Source of the DNA: JAGBWK01 sp964462445
GTDB lineage: Bacteria; Bacteroidota; Bacteroidia; Bacteroidales; Muribaculaceae
Direction of reading: 5' to 3'
Length of the DNA: 62,448 nt
Assembly (NCBI GenBank): GCA_964462445.1
Contig: CAYWXG010000008.1
Location: 1 to 62,448 of the forward strand
Of this stretch, positions 1-6,550 are shown piece by piece. Position numbers and translations under genes: made by a program. Numbering within the stretch: position 1 is the first letter of the stretch; each line of letters opens with the position of its first letter. The notes beneath the pieces are model-generated. The model ran no database searches. It saw nothing but the letters and a program-made list of their open reading frames with translations, and had not been told where the DNA came from.

Positions 1-33
1 TCTATATGATTAATCTTGTCTTTGATAGTCATC
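1..33 (-). CDS. possible start of a gene leaving the window (partial)
   Basis: An ATG at 33 on the minus strand opens an uninterrupted frame (MTIKDKINHI...) that runs off the left edge of the window. A consensus promoter box lies about 160 bp upstream at 193-200 and points the same way, divergent from the HNH operon. Only about eleven codons are visible, so no product can be proposed, and the frame could be fortuitous. Confidence 0.3.
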
Positions 34-192
34 TATGTTTGTGTTTTGTTTTTTTATAAAAAATCGCAGAATTTGCAATTATCTTAGAATTAAACGGTTA
101 TTCGGATTGCTTGAAAATTGGGTAACGAGATAGCAACCGTTCGTATTTCTGAGTTCTTCATTGCTTTGCCACAATGCGTGTAACTCGCACTG

Positions 193-200
193 CAAAATTA
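193..200 (-). promoter_or_regulatory. -7 promoter box, leftward
   Basis: Minus-strand TAATTTTG matches the Bacteroidota TAnnTTTG element. It would drive leftward transcription out of the window and is divergent from the box at 263-270. A 23-codon open frame (ATG at 161) lies in the leader but is not called. Confidence 0.5.
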
Positions 201-262
201 GCAAATAAAAAATGATTGGGCAATATTATGTCTATTTTATGTGTGCTAAAAATAAAATCGAG

Positions 263-270
263 TACCTTTG
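263..270 (+). promoter_or_regulatory. -7 promoter box of the HNH/REase/cupin operon
   Basis: TACCTTTG matches the TAnnTTTG consensus 41 bp before the ATG of the HNH gene. No other promoter box is seen before 2439, which fits one transcript for the three overlapping or closely spaced genes. Confidence 0.7.
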
Positions 271-310
271 CAATGAAATTTGTTTCAACAACCCTCAAAA
301 GACATAATAG

Positions 311-1036
311 ATGAATATAGAACAAATGTCTGCCATCTATAAAATGGCGAAAGCTATATACAATAAAGAAGAGCGATTGGTCAATGGAAAGGAAAAACTT
401 TTTCTTAGCCATGGCATTAACAAAAACTCTTTCGCAGATTTTTATAGAGCATTTCAGAAAATGCTTGATGGAGAATTGCATACAAGAGGGATAAGTACAG
501 ATTTGAGAGATTATTATTTGGCTCAAATATATAAGGATTACGGTGCAGACAAATTAAGAATAGCCTTAAAAGCTTATATGGATTTCATTATCTATTATGA
601 AGAGGGACATAATAATACGATAAGGAAAATAGAACGAGATATTCATCAAAAGTACTGTAATGTTCTAAGTGAAAGCTACACAAGCAGAACTATTGAAAAT
701 GAACTAAATGCATATTGGGAAGGTGAATTGGGGCAAGTAACCATAACCACGCATGAGAGGAACATCAATGCACGCAATAAATGTATCCAGAGTAAGGGAA
801 CTAAATGCGTTGTATGTGGTTTTGATTTTGAAAAAACTTATGGAGAGTTAGGAAAAGGTTTCATACATATACACCATGTAACCCCCATTTCTAATAGAGA
901 TGGGCGATACGAAATAGAAGTTGAAAATGACTTATTTCCAGTGTGCCCTAACTGCCATGCAATGCTACATAGGAGAAAAGTCTCTACTTTATCTATCGAA
1001 GAACTTAAACAAATAATACAGCAGAATAATGATTAA
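311..1036 (+). CDS. HNH endonuclease (McrA-like), restriction-type
   Basis: A 241-aa protein with a C-terminal HNH nuclease domain at about residues 160-222. Visible are a zinc-binding C166-x2-C169 pair matched by C212-x2-C215, the H186-I-H188-H189 core, N206 and H216 (VCPNCHAMLH). The N-terminal 150 residues are mostly helical and unfamiliar; they may recognise DNA or a partner. HNH proteins of this type cut DNA, often modified DNA, in restriction and related defence systems. The stop overlaps the next start by 8 bp, so translation is probably coupled to the PD-(D/E)xK gene. The gene is AT-rich compared with the housekeeping genes further right, suggesting acquisition. The nuclease assignment is firm; the defence role is inferred. 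Confidence 0.85.
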   Translation: MNIEQMSAIYKMAKAIYNKEERLVNGKEKLFLSHGINKNSFADFYRAFQKMLDGELHTRGISTDLRDYYLAQIYKDYGADKLRIALKAYMDFIIYYEEGHNNTIRKIERDIHQKYCNVLSESYTSRTIENELNAYWEGELGQVTITTHERNINARNKCIQSKGTKCVVCGFDFEKTYGELGKGFIHIHHVTPISNRDGRYEIEVENDLFPVCPNCHAMLHRRKVSTLSIEELKQIIQQNND

Positions 1037-1922
1037 GGGAAAAACTTATCGCTATGATGATGAGTTTAAGGCAAAGGCTCGTGCTCATCAGTTTGCATTC
1101 AGAGAAAGTGAATTGAATGATTTCTATGACGAAAAGAATCCTCAAGTTATTCTTTCTCCTGATGCAGCCAAGCAAGGACTTATATTTTGTGATACTTACA
1201 GAGAACTGATTAAAAGCAAAGTTATATCATTTAAGTCTTCCGTATTATTTTCCAATATGTTGCGAAGCGAGCATATCCCTTACAATATCTTTACTCCAAT
1301 GGAAGAAGACTTAAACGCTACTACTACGCTGTTTAACGAAATAATAGGAGGAGGTATATCAAAGATAAACCGCATACTCATTGAGTATGCCGGATGTGCT
1401 GATAAAAGCGAATATCTGAATGATGGAACATCTTTTGACACATTCATTGAGTATGTATCTTCTGATGGTTCTATCGGAGGCATTGGAATAGAGATAAAAT
1501 ACACCGAAAATGGTTATCCTATTGGCATTAAAGAGAAGCAAGATATTGAGAACACAAATGGATTATATTATCAGATGACACAAAAATCGCATTGGTATAT
1601 TCCAACATTAGACATCATTTCATTTATAAAGGCAAACCATTTACGTCAAATTTGGCGTAATCATATTTTAGGATATTCTATGTTGCGTAGAGGGGATATT
1701 CAACATTTTCACCACATACATCTTTATCCGCAAGGTAATAAACATTTTTTCGAACAAGCTATACCCGAATACAAGTCGTTGCTGACTGATTGTGGTAACG
1801 CAACTTTCATTGACTTGACATACGAATCGCTTTTTGATATGATGAAAATATATTTTACTTCAGATAAACATAAAGAGTGGTTGAAATATCTGAGAAATAG
1901 ATATATCGTATTATCTAAATAA
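1029..1922 (+). CDS. PGN_0703-like putative restriction endonuclease (PD-(D/E)xK fold)
   Basis: A 297-aa protein resembling, from memory, the PGN_0703 family of putative restriction endonucleases of Porphyromonas and relatives. The central part carries a PD-(D/E)xK-like active site: E119 in a predicted helix, D137 (FDTFIEY) and E155-I-K157 (GIGIEIKYTE), spaced as in that superfamily. No signal peptide or membrane segment is present, so it acts in the cytoplasm. It overlaps the HNH gene by 8 bp and is followed 7 bp later by a cupin gene, so the three are one operon. No methylase lies nearby in the window; the pair may therefore be modification-dependent nucleases or a solitary defence unit. 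The family call is moderately sure, its target is unknown. Confidence 0.7.
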   Translation: MIKGKTYRYDDEFKAKARAHQFAFRESELNDFYDEKNPQVILSPDAAKQGLIFCDTYRELIKSKVISFKSSVLFSNMLRSEHIPYNIFTPMEEDLNATTTLFNEIIGGGISKINRILIEYAGCADKSEYLNDGTSFDTFIEYVSSDGSIGGIGIEIKYTENGYPIGIKEKQDIENTNGLYYQMTQKSHWYIPTLDIISFIKANHLRQIWRNHILGYSMLRRGDIQHFHHIHLYPQGNKHFFEQAIPEYKSLLTDCGNATFIDLTYESLFDMMKIYFTSDKHKEWLKYLRNRYIVLSK

Positions 1923-1929
1923 GAAAGAA

Positions 1930-2439
1930 ATGGCAACGATTATAAGGAAAGACAAAAGGAATTTTCAGCCAAATCCGAACAAGATAGATGGTTTTAGACT
2001 ATTGACTGATAACACGAGAGAGAATATGGGAATCATTCCCCAATGGCTCAATTTTGATGTGCGAAAGCTCAATCATCGTGAATATAATGCAGCATATCAT
2101 TTTCATCGGTATGCTGAAGAATTGTTTGTGATATTATCAGGAACTTCAACTTTGCGAACCCCAAAAGGATTGGAAGTAGTAGAAGCGGGCGACCTTATCT
2201 TTTTTGAGTCCGGCGAACAAGGAGCCCATCAATTATATAATCATAGCGACGCTCCATGCGTGTTTTTAGATATGCGTTCTTATATTGGGCATGATGTGTG
2301 TGAATATCCCGATTCAGACAAAATAATAATCGTTCCCAACGGTGAAACATTCAAAAGAAGTGAACAACACGCATATTTTGAGGGTGAAACAAACATTGAC
2401 TCTATATGGGAGAATTTACGCAATAAATTTCATCAGTAA
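1930..2439 (+). CDS. cupin-domain protein
   Basis: A 169-aa single-domain cupin. Motif 1 is visible as H57-x-H59 with E63/E64 and the LSG turn (YHFHRYAEELFVILSG), and motif 2 as G-x5-H100 (GEQGAHQLYN), giving the usual 2-His/Glu/His metal site. Cupins of this size bind small molecules, sugars or metals, and some are isomerases or dioxygenases; nothing here selects among these. It sits 7 bp downstream of the PGN_0703-like nuclease in the same AT-rich operon. Whether it supports the nucleases or is a passenger cannot be told. A large hairpin with a T-run follows the stop. Confidence 0.75.
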   Translation: MATIIRKDKRNFQPNPNKIDGFRLLTDNTRENMGIIPQWLNFDVRKLNHREYNAAYHFHRYAEELFVILSGTSTLRTPKGLEVVEAGDLIFFESGEQGAHQLYNHSDAPCVFLDMRSYIGHDVCEYPDSDKIIIVPNGETFKRSEQHAYFEGETNIDSIWENLRNKFHQ

Positions 2440-2460
2440 TTTTTTGTCTTCTACGCATAG

Positions 2461-2576
2461 AGAATGTTACCATACATTTGCTACGCACAAGTTGGGCTAC
2501 ACTCGGCAGAATTGAAGTAAACTTCATTCTGCTCTCGTTGGCACCAGCAGTCGTGGTATAGTAACATTCTTTTTTA
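2461..2576 (+). terminator. large structured terminator-like element
   Basis: Perfect 10-bp arms, AGAATGTTAC at 2461-2470 and GTAACATTCT at 2561-2570, enclose 90 nt and are followed directly by a T-run. Inside is a second long hairpin at 2506-2532 whose arms GCAGAAT and ATTCTGC extend the 12-bp palindrome GAAGTAAACTTC (2514-2525). It lies just after the cupin stop and probably ends that operon. It is far larger than a simple intrinsic terminator and may be a small repeat element. The inner palindrome recurs elsewhere in the window. Confidence 0.5.
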
Positions 2577-2624
2577 TAGTAGCAAAAATTAATTGAAAAA
2601 TTTGGCGCATGTAAACTTTTTAGT

Positions 2625-2632
2625 TAACTTTG
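2625..2632 (+). promoter_or_regulatory. -7 promoter box of higBA
   Basis: TAACTTTG lies 20 bp before the toxin ATG. A TTTGG at about 2601 sits at the right distance for the -33 element. Confidence 0.7.
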
Positions 2633-2651
2633 CCGTTGTAAAAATGAATAC

Positions 2652-2998
2652 ATGGCAAACCGAGAAATAAAATTCTATAAGCATTATTTAAACGAGTTCT
2701 ATGTGGCTCAGACCGATAAGGTCAGAAAAAAGATTGCACAAACATTGGTTTGGTTGCAAACTTTAGATAGATTGCCTGTTACCATACTTAAAAGTATAGA
2801 GGGGAAAAAGGACTTTTTGAAATTAGAGTTGAATTTGGTGGCGATATATTTCGTGTGTTCTGCTGTTTTGAAGAGGGCTCTTTAGTTATCCTTTTCAATG
2901 GATTTCAAAAGAAAACTCAAAAAACACCTTTGGGTGAAATTGAAAAAGCAGAAAGATTAATGAAAGAATATTTTGAATCTAAAGAATCAAAAGAATGA
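2652..2998 (+). pseudogene. higB: HigB/RelE-type toxin, frameshifted
   Basis: The first 51 codons (MANREIKFYKHY...) and a second frame starting near 2806 together rebuild a normal toxin of about 115 aa of the phage-derived Gp49/HigB family. The second frame reads GLFEIRVEFGGDIFRVFCC and continues to a stop at 2996-2998. The break lies at the A5 run 2805-2809: one extra A would give GKKGLFEIRVEFGG without any other change. The uncorrected frame stops at 2885 after 77 aa and lacks the C-terminal half of the RelE fold, so the product should be inactive. The corrected stop overlaps the antitoxin start (ATGA), the usual coupling of such pairs. A sequencing error in the homopolymer cannot be excluded. 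Confidence 0.8.
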
Positions 2999-3315
2999 GT
3001 GTTATGGAAGATACAAAGAAAAATGCCCTTATGAATTGTAGCAGTCTTGATGAATTGCTTAATGTTGAATATGGAGAAGTCGGCACTCCTTCTCGTGAAG
3101 AGTTTGACAAAGAATCTGAAGCATTTTGCCTCGCTCAAACTCTTAAAGAAGAACGCAAGCGTGCCGGACTTACTCAGCAAGAACTTGCTGAAAAGATTGG
3201 AACTAAAAAAACTTACATTTCCCGACTTGAAAATGGCAAAGCGGATATTCAATTAAGTACTCTTTTCCGTATTTTTGAGGGATTAGGTCGTCGTGTAAGT
3301 TTGACTATTCTTTAA
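2995..3315 (+). CDS. higA: XRE-family antitoxin (HigA-like)
   Basis: A 106-aa protein with a helix-turn-helix XRE domain in its second half, roughly residues 45-100 (LKEERKRAGLTQQELAEKIG, then YISRLENGKADIQLSTL). In HigBA pairs this protein neutralises the RelE-fold toxin and represses the shared promoter. The ATG overlaps the rebuilt toxin stop; a second ATG at 3004 is a possible start. The frame is intact although the toxin is broken, so it now may act only as a repressor or may neutralise related toxins. A strong terminator follows at 3342. Confidence 0.85.
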   Translation: MSVMEDTKKNALMNCSSLDELLNVEYGEVGTPSREEFDKESEAFCLAQTLKEERKRAGLTQQELAEKIGTKKTYISRLENGKADIQLSTLFRIFEGLGRRVSLTIL

Positions 3316-3341
3316 TATAATAGAATAATTCTCTATATCAA

Positions 3342-3369
3342 AGCTCACTCATTCGAGTGGGCTTTTTTT
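3342..3369 (+). terminator. intrinsic terminator after higA
   Basis: AGCTCACTC and GAGTGGGCT pair around a 4-nt loop and are followed by seven Ts. Confidence 0.85.
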
Positions 3370-3410
3370 GTCTTTTGGTGGGTGAAGATTTGATTGTGAA
3401 CTCTAAATTT

Positions 3411-3644
3411 GGGTCTCAGTAGTAAAAGGTGTGGGAATCGCGTGCGAAATACTCGGAAGTGCTGTGCCTGAATTTTCCCGTCTTCGCAGACGCAGGTGGA
3501 TTGGGAGCTTCTCCTCTCCGGAGGTATCGCTTCGCTCAACCTTCGGTTATTGGCTCGAACAAGTCTCGCCGAGCTAAAGGTTGTAGTCGCTGCGCTTACA
3601 CGTGCTTCGCACGCGATTCCCATATCTTTTTGCTACTGAGCCTC
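3411..3644. repeat. 234-bp inverted-repeat element (MITE-like or structured RNA)
   Basis: Arms at 3411-3448 and 3606-3644 are imperfect inverted repeats of about 38 bp, with a perfect inner block GGGAATCGCGTGCGAA and an outer shared CTCAGTAG. The 157 bp between them contain further short hairpins, for example around CCTCTCCGGAGG near 3513. Open frames on both strands cross it (to 93 aa) but look like translated repeat rather than genes. I recall similar hypothetical peptides recurring in Bacteroidales genomes, which suggests a dispersed element; this memory is unverified. Confidence 0.55.
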
Positions 3645-3679
3645 CCCTCACTTCATAGGCGGCTTATTATAGGTAGGCT

Positions 3680-3725
3680 TGGTGGGAAAAAAGAAAGGCA
3701 ACTGAATTAAAATTCAATTGCCTTT
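3680..3725 (-). terminator. terminator of the tRNA-Gly/Gly/Leu transcript
   Basis: A 15-bp stem with one mismatch (3694-3708 against 3711-3725, AAAGGCAA arms) is followed on the minus strand by TTTCTTTTTT. It lies 12 bp beyond the tRNA-Leu 3' end. Confidence 0.8.
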
Positions 3726-3737
3726 AAAAAAAAAGAG

Positions 3738-3821
3738 TGTCCGAAATGAGACTCGAACTCACACGAGCGAAAGCTCACTACCCCCTCAAAGTAGCGCGTC
3801 TACCAATTCCGCCATCCGGAC
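3738..3821 (-). tRNA. tRNA-Leu(GAG)
   Basis: Reads GTCCGGATGGCGGAATTGG at the 5' end and folds into a type II cloverleaf with acceptor GTCCGGA/TTCGGAC, anticodon stem CTACT/GGTAG with loop TTGAGGG, a long variable arm and the T-arm GAGTTCGAGTC. The anticodon GAG reads CUC and CUU leucine codons. It is the last of three co-oriented tRNAs sharing the promoter at 4108-4115. Confidence 0.95.
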
Positions 3822-3857
3822 ATATTCCCAAACTTAGATTCTGAAATTAGAATTTAA

Positions 3858-3933
3858 TGGAGCGAAAAACGGGACTCGAACCCGCGACCCCAACCTTGGC
3901 AAGGTTGTGCTCTACCAACTGAGCTATTTTCGC
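3858..3933 (-). tRNA. tRNA-Gly(GCC), copy 1
   Basis: Begins GCGAAAATAGCTCAGTTGG, has the anticodon loop TTGCCAA (GCC) and T-arm GGGTTCGAGTCCC, and ends TTTTCGCT followed by an encoded CCA (3858-3860). It appears identical in its tRNA body to the copy at 3989-4064. Confidence 0.95.
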
Positions 3934-3988
3934 AAGTTGTAGAAACTAATTGCTTGGGAATGATATTTTAAAGATCTCTTTTTTTTAG

Positions 3989-4064
3989 TGGAGCGAAAAA
4001 CGGGACTCGAACCCGCGACCCCAACCTTGGCAAGGTTGTGCTCTACCAACTGAGCTATTTTCGC
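3989..4064 (-). tRNA. tRNA-Gly(GCC), copy 2
   Basis: The same tRNA body as the copy at 3858, also with an encoded CCA (3989-3991). It is the promoter-proximal member of the three-tRNA series. Two identical tandem tRNA-Gly genes suggest recent duplication or dosage need. Confidence 0.95.
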
Positions 4065-4107
4065 ATATTTGGTTATGAAAATGCACCCGTTTTTGGCGTT
4101 TGCGATG

Positions 4108-4115
4108 CAAAGGTA
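4108..4115 (-). promoter_or_regulatory. -7 promoter box of the tRNA cluster
   Basis: Minus-strand TACCTTTG lies 44 bp before the first tRNA-Gly. It matches the box used by the HNH operon and by the tRNA-Leu at 30476. Confidence 0.75.
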
Positions 4116-4350
4116 CGCATTTTTTTTGAATTGGCAATATTTTCCGGCTTTTTTTTGAAACTTTTTTCCGATAATTAAGGGTGAAGAATTGTTGGGAATT
4201 CGAGTGTGGTTTGTTTTGAGGTTGATAATCACTCGTTTGAGTGCATTGCCGGCGAGTTGGATTATTCGTCGCGATTATATCATATTCAAAAGAAAATAAA
4301 CAAAGAAGCTACTTTAATGTTATATTTTCAATCATTAGCTATAAGAAAGT

Positions 4351-4527
4351 ATGAGAGAAAAGAAGCAAAACAAGGAGAACGTCAAACGTCGTCGTCTCCA
4401 TTGCGAACACGACAAAGAGAAGATGATAGGCGCAAGCGTAGTGTTAGGAATTGTGATATTGATAGTGTTGCTACTATTCTGGGTAGATATCGCTGATATC
4501 CTCGGATGGGGCGATGGCGGCGCTTGA
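4351..4527 (+). CDS. 58-aa single-pass membrane protein
   Basis: An ATG at 4351 opens a 58-codon frame: a very basic N-terminus (MREKKQNKENVKRRR), an H-C-E-H stretch, then one clear hydrophobic segment of about 20 residues (MIGASVVLGIVILIVLLLFW) and a short acidic tail ending GWGDGGA. The charge pattern predicts the N-terminus in the cytoplasm. It is convergent with cdaA, whose stop is 22 bp beyond. A 96-aa frame over the same DNA in another register has no recognisable features. I do not recognise a family; small membrane proteins of this make-up often bind a larger membrane partner. Confidence 0.65.
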   Translation: MREKKQNKENVKRRRLHCEHDKEKMIGASVVLGIVILIVLLLFWVDIADILGWGDGGA

Positions 4528-4549
4528 AAACAGACTATAGTAGCCGATG

Positions 4550-5326
4550 TTAGGGAGCGGTAGAGAGTTGGTTGAGATGTTGCTCAAGCTCTACCGACGA
4601 AAGGCGTGAATGTATTTTGCCTTTCACCGCGAAAGATATATTCCCGGTTTCTTCCGAAACAATAATGGCAGCGGCATCGGTGGCTTGAGAGATCCCGAGT
4701 CCGGAACGGTGGCGCAGGCCCATAGAGCGAGGAAGACCGGCATCATGGCTTACCGGCAAAATGCACCCTGCAGATTTTAATCGACCATTGGCAATGATGA
4801 GAGCGCCATCATGGAGTGGCGAATTTTTGAAGAAAATGTTTTCTATCAATCGAGAGTTGGTTTCGGCATCAATAATGTCTCCGGTTTTTTCGTAGCTGTC
4901 CAAAGGAATAGCTTGCTGAATTACGATGAGTGCGCCCGTTTTGCTTCGCGACATATTTATACAGGCATAAACGACGGGCATGATCCATTTGTTGGCATCT
5001 TCCGGGGAGGTGTCACGATGATGGCGGAATAGTGATCCAATGAATCGCCAACGCTTCTGAGAACCGAGTTCGACGAGAAAACGCTTTATTTGATCTTGGA
5101 ATAGGATTACAAGAACCAGCAGCCCGATGCTCATGAATTTGTCGAGTATTGAGCCAATGAGTCTCATTCCTAAAAGTTCGGATGTTACCACCCATACCAT
5201 GATGAATGCGAGAATGCCGTAGAATATATTTATAGTGCCCGACTCTTTCATTAATCTGTAGAGATAGTACAAGAGTAGAGCTACAATAACAATATCAAAT
5301 ATGTCTTTAATTCCGAAAGAATCCAT
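4550..5326 (-). CDS. cdaA: diadenylate cyclase CdaA (c-di-AMP synthase)
   Basis: A 258-aa membrane enzyme that makes cyclic di-AMP from two ATP. Three N-terminal membrane segments (about residues 10-25, 33-52 and 59-76) precede the DisA_N catalytic domain, which shows the DGA motif at 173-175 (LHDGALII) and RHR at 205-207 (GLRHRSGLG). Length and layout fit the TIGR00159/CdaA family. It starts 12 bp after the folP stop, the usual Bacteroidota arrangement, and is probably co-transcribed with it from the box at 6195. c-di-AMP controls potassium transport and envelope stress in many bacteria; no cognate target gene is evident in this window. Confidence 0.93.
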   Translation of the reverse strand: MDSFGIKDIFDIVIVALLLYYLYRLMKESGTINIFYGILAFIMVWVVTSELLGMRLIGSILDKFMSIGLLVLVILFQDQIKRFLVELGSQKRWRFIGSLFRHHRDTSPEDANKWIMPVVYACINMSRSKTGALIVIQQAIPLDSYEKTGDIIDAETNSRLIENIFFKNSPLHDGALIIANGRLKSAGCILPVSHDAGLPRSMGLRHRSGLGISQATDAAAIIVSEETGNISFAVKGKIHSRLSSVELEQHLNQLSTAP

Positions 5327-5338
5327 GAGAGGGATATG

Positions 5339-6175
5339 TTAATTTGAAAGTTGTCTAATAATTTTCACGGTGTTGACCGCGGCTTTGACATCGTGAACGC
5401 GAAGGATGTTGGCGCCGTGGGAAAGAGCAAAACTGTTGAGTATAGTTGTGCCAATCAAAGAGTCCTCGCTTTGTGCTGTAACTTCGAGTAGATTGTTAAT
5501 CATCCGTTTGCGTGAAATACCTACAAGTATAGGGCAGTCGAGCGATTTAAACGCGTCGAGGTCGGTCATAAGGCGGTAATTTTGTTCAAGAGTTTTCCCA
5601 AATCCGAAGCCGGGGTCGATTATGATATCGCAGATGCCTTGTAGTCGCAATTTGCGCACCATTTTTTGCAAGTCGAGTAACACGGTAGATGTAGTGTGGT
5701 CGAGATTGGTGTCAGCATTAAGAGAAGATGAAGCGGGATGAGTGAGGATGTAGGGGGCTTTAAGTTCGGCAGCGGCAAGCAAGATGTCGCAGTCAAAGTT
5801 GCCGGCGCTGATATCGTTGATAATGTCGGCTCCGGTTTTAATAGCTTCTCGAGCCACTTTTCCGCGGAATGTGTCGATAGAGATTATTGCATTGGGAAAT
5901 TGCTTGCGAATTGTGGATACCGCGGGGATAACTCTTGCGAGTTCTTCATCTTCCGATGCCGGGGTAGAGTCGGGGCGGGTAGAGCACCCTCCTATGTCCA
6001 AAATGCCGGCACCATCGGCGAGCATCTTAGATGCAGTGGCAACGGCATGCTCAACGTCGCTGTTTCTCGAGTCGGGATAAAAGGAATCGGGTGTAATATT
6101 AATTATACCCATTACGACCGGCTCGAAAAATTCAACCAATCGCCCTTTGATATTTAGTGAAAAATATTGCTTCAT
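5339..6175 (-). CDS. folP: dihydropteroate synthase
   Basis: Condenses p-aminobenzoate with hydroxymethyl-dihydropterin diphosphate in folate synthesis; sulfonamide target. The TIM-barrel signatures are clear: VMGIINITPDSF near the N-terminus, DIGGCSTRPDS, and IIDPGFGFGKT for pterin and phosphate binding. I place the start at 6175 (MKQYFSLNIKG, 278 aa) rather than 6217, because the promoter box at 6195-6202 lies inside the longer frame and its transcript would start after the upstream ATG. cdaA follows 12 bp downstream. Confidence 0.95.
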   Translation of the reverse strand: MKQYFSLNIKGRLVEFFEPVVMGIINITPDSFYPDSRNSDVEHAVATASKMLADGAGILDIGGCSTRPDSTPASEDEELARVIPAVSTIRKQFPNAIISIDTFRGKVAREAIKTGADIINDISAGNFDCDILLAAAELKAPYILTHPASSSLNADTNLDHTTSTVLLDLQKMVRKLRLQGICDIIIDPGFGFGKTLEQNYRLMTDLDAFKSLDCPILVGISRKRMINNLLEVTAQSEDSLIGTTILNSFALSHGANILRVHDVKAAVNTVKIIRQLSN

Positions 6176-6194
6176 GTTGGCAAGCACGTTTTTG

Positions 6195-6202
6195 CAAAAG
6201 TA
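6195..6202 (-). promoter_or_regulatory. -7 promoter box of folP-cdaA
   Basis: Minus-strand TACTTTTG lies 19 bp before the chosen folP ATG, and its position decides the start between 6175 and 6217. Confidence 0.7.
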
Positions 6203-6238
6203 GCAAAAATATTTCACGCTGCAAACACTCTTGTTCCC

Positions 6239-6538
6239 TTATTTGCTGTTGGAAATTTTATTGACAGGGCGGTCGAAGATGTCGGGGCGGTCGGGCTCCG
6301 GCGCTTTGGTGGTAGGTTGCTTTTTTGAGGCAGGTTTTTTGCGCTTCTTTTTGCCTGTCGGTGCATTTGCTTGAGCTGCAGTAGAATCGATAGGCGCAAC
6401 TATAGTAGATGCTGTTTTTTCAATCGAGCTTTCATCGGCATGATTGCTCTCGGTGATTAAAAAAACTGCAAGATAAATCAATGCGAGAACGGCGATAAAA
6501 ACTAATGAGGCAAGGTTGCGCCGAGAAGTAGTTTTCAT
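6239..6538 (-). CDS. small membrane-anchored protein with basic low-complexity tail
   Basis: A 99-aa protein with one N-terminal membrane segment (about residues 10-29, LASLVFIAVLALIYLAVFLI), a Thr/Ser-rich stretch, then a Lys-rich region (GKKKRKKPASKKQ) and a Pro/Asp-rich end. It starts 12 bp after the NSS symporter stop and is probably in its transcript. The topology rule would put the basic tail outside or leave it ambiguous. I do not recognise a family; the position suggests an accessory of the symporter, but that is a guess. Confidence 0.6.
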   Translation of the reverse strand: MKTTSRRNLASLVFIAVLALIYLAVFLITESNHADESSIEKTASTIVAPIDSTAAQANAPTGKKKRKKPASKKQPTTKAPEPDRPDIFDRPVNKISNSK

Positions 6539-6550
6539 GTTGCGTCGCTA

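Noticed and set aside
3345..3710. Two overlapping open frames of 92 and 93 codons on opposite strands
   Set aside because: They translate the 234-bp inverted-repeat element and its GC-rich core; no domain, no promoter, and the two contradict each other.
4206..4496. 96-codon plus-strand frame
   Set aside because: The 58-aa frame in another register over the same DNA has a clear membrane-protein pattern, while this one is low-complexity without features.
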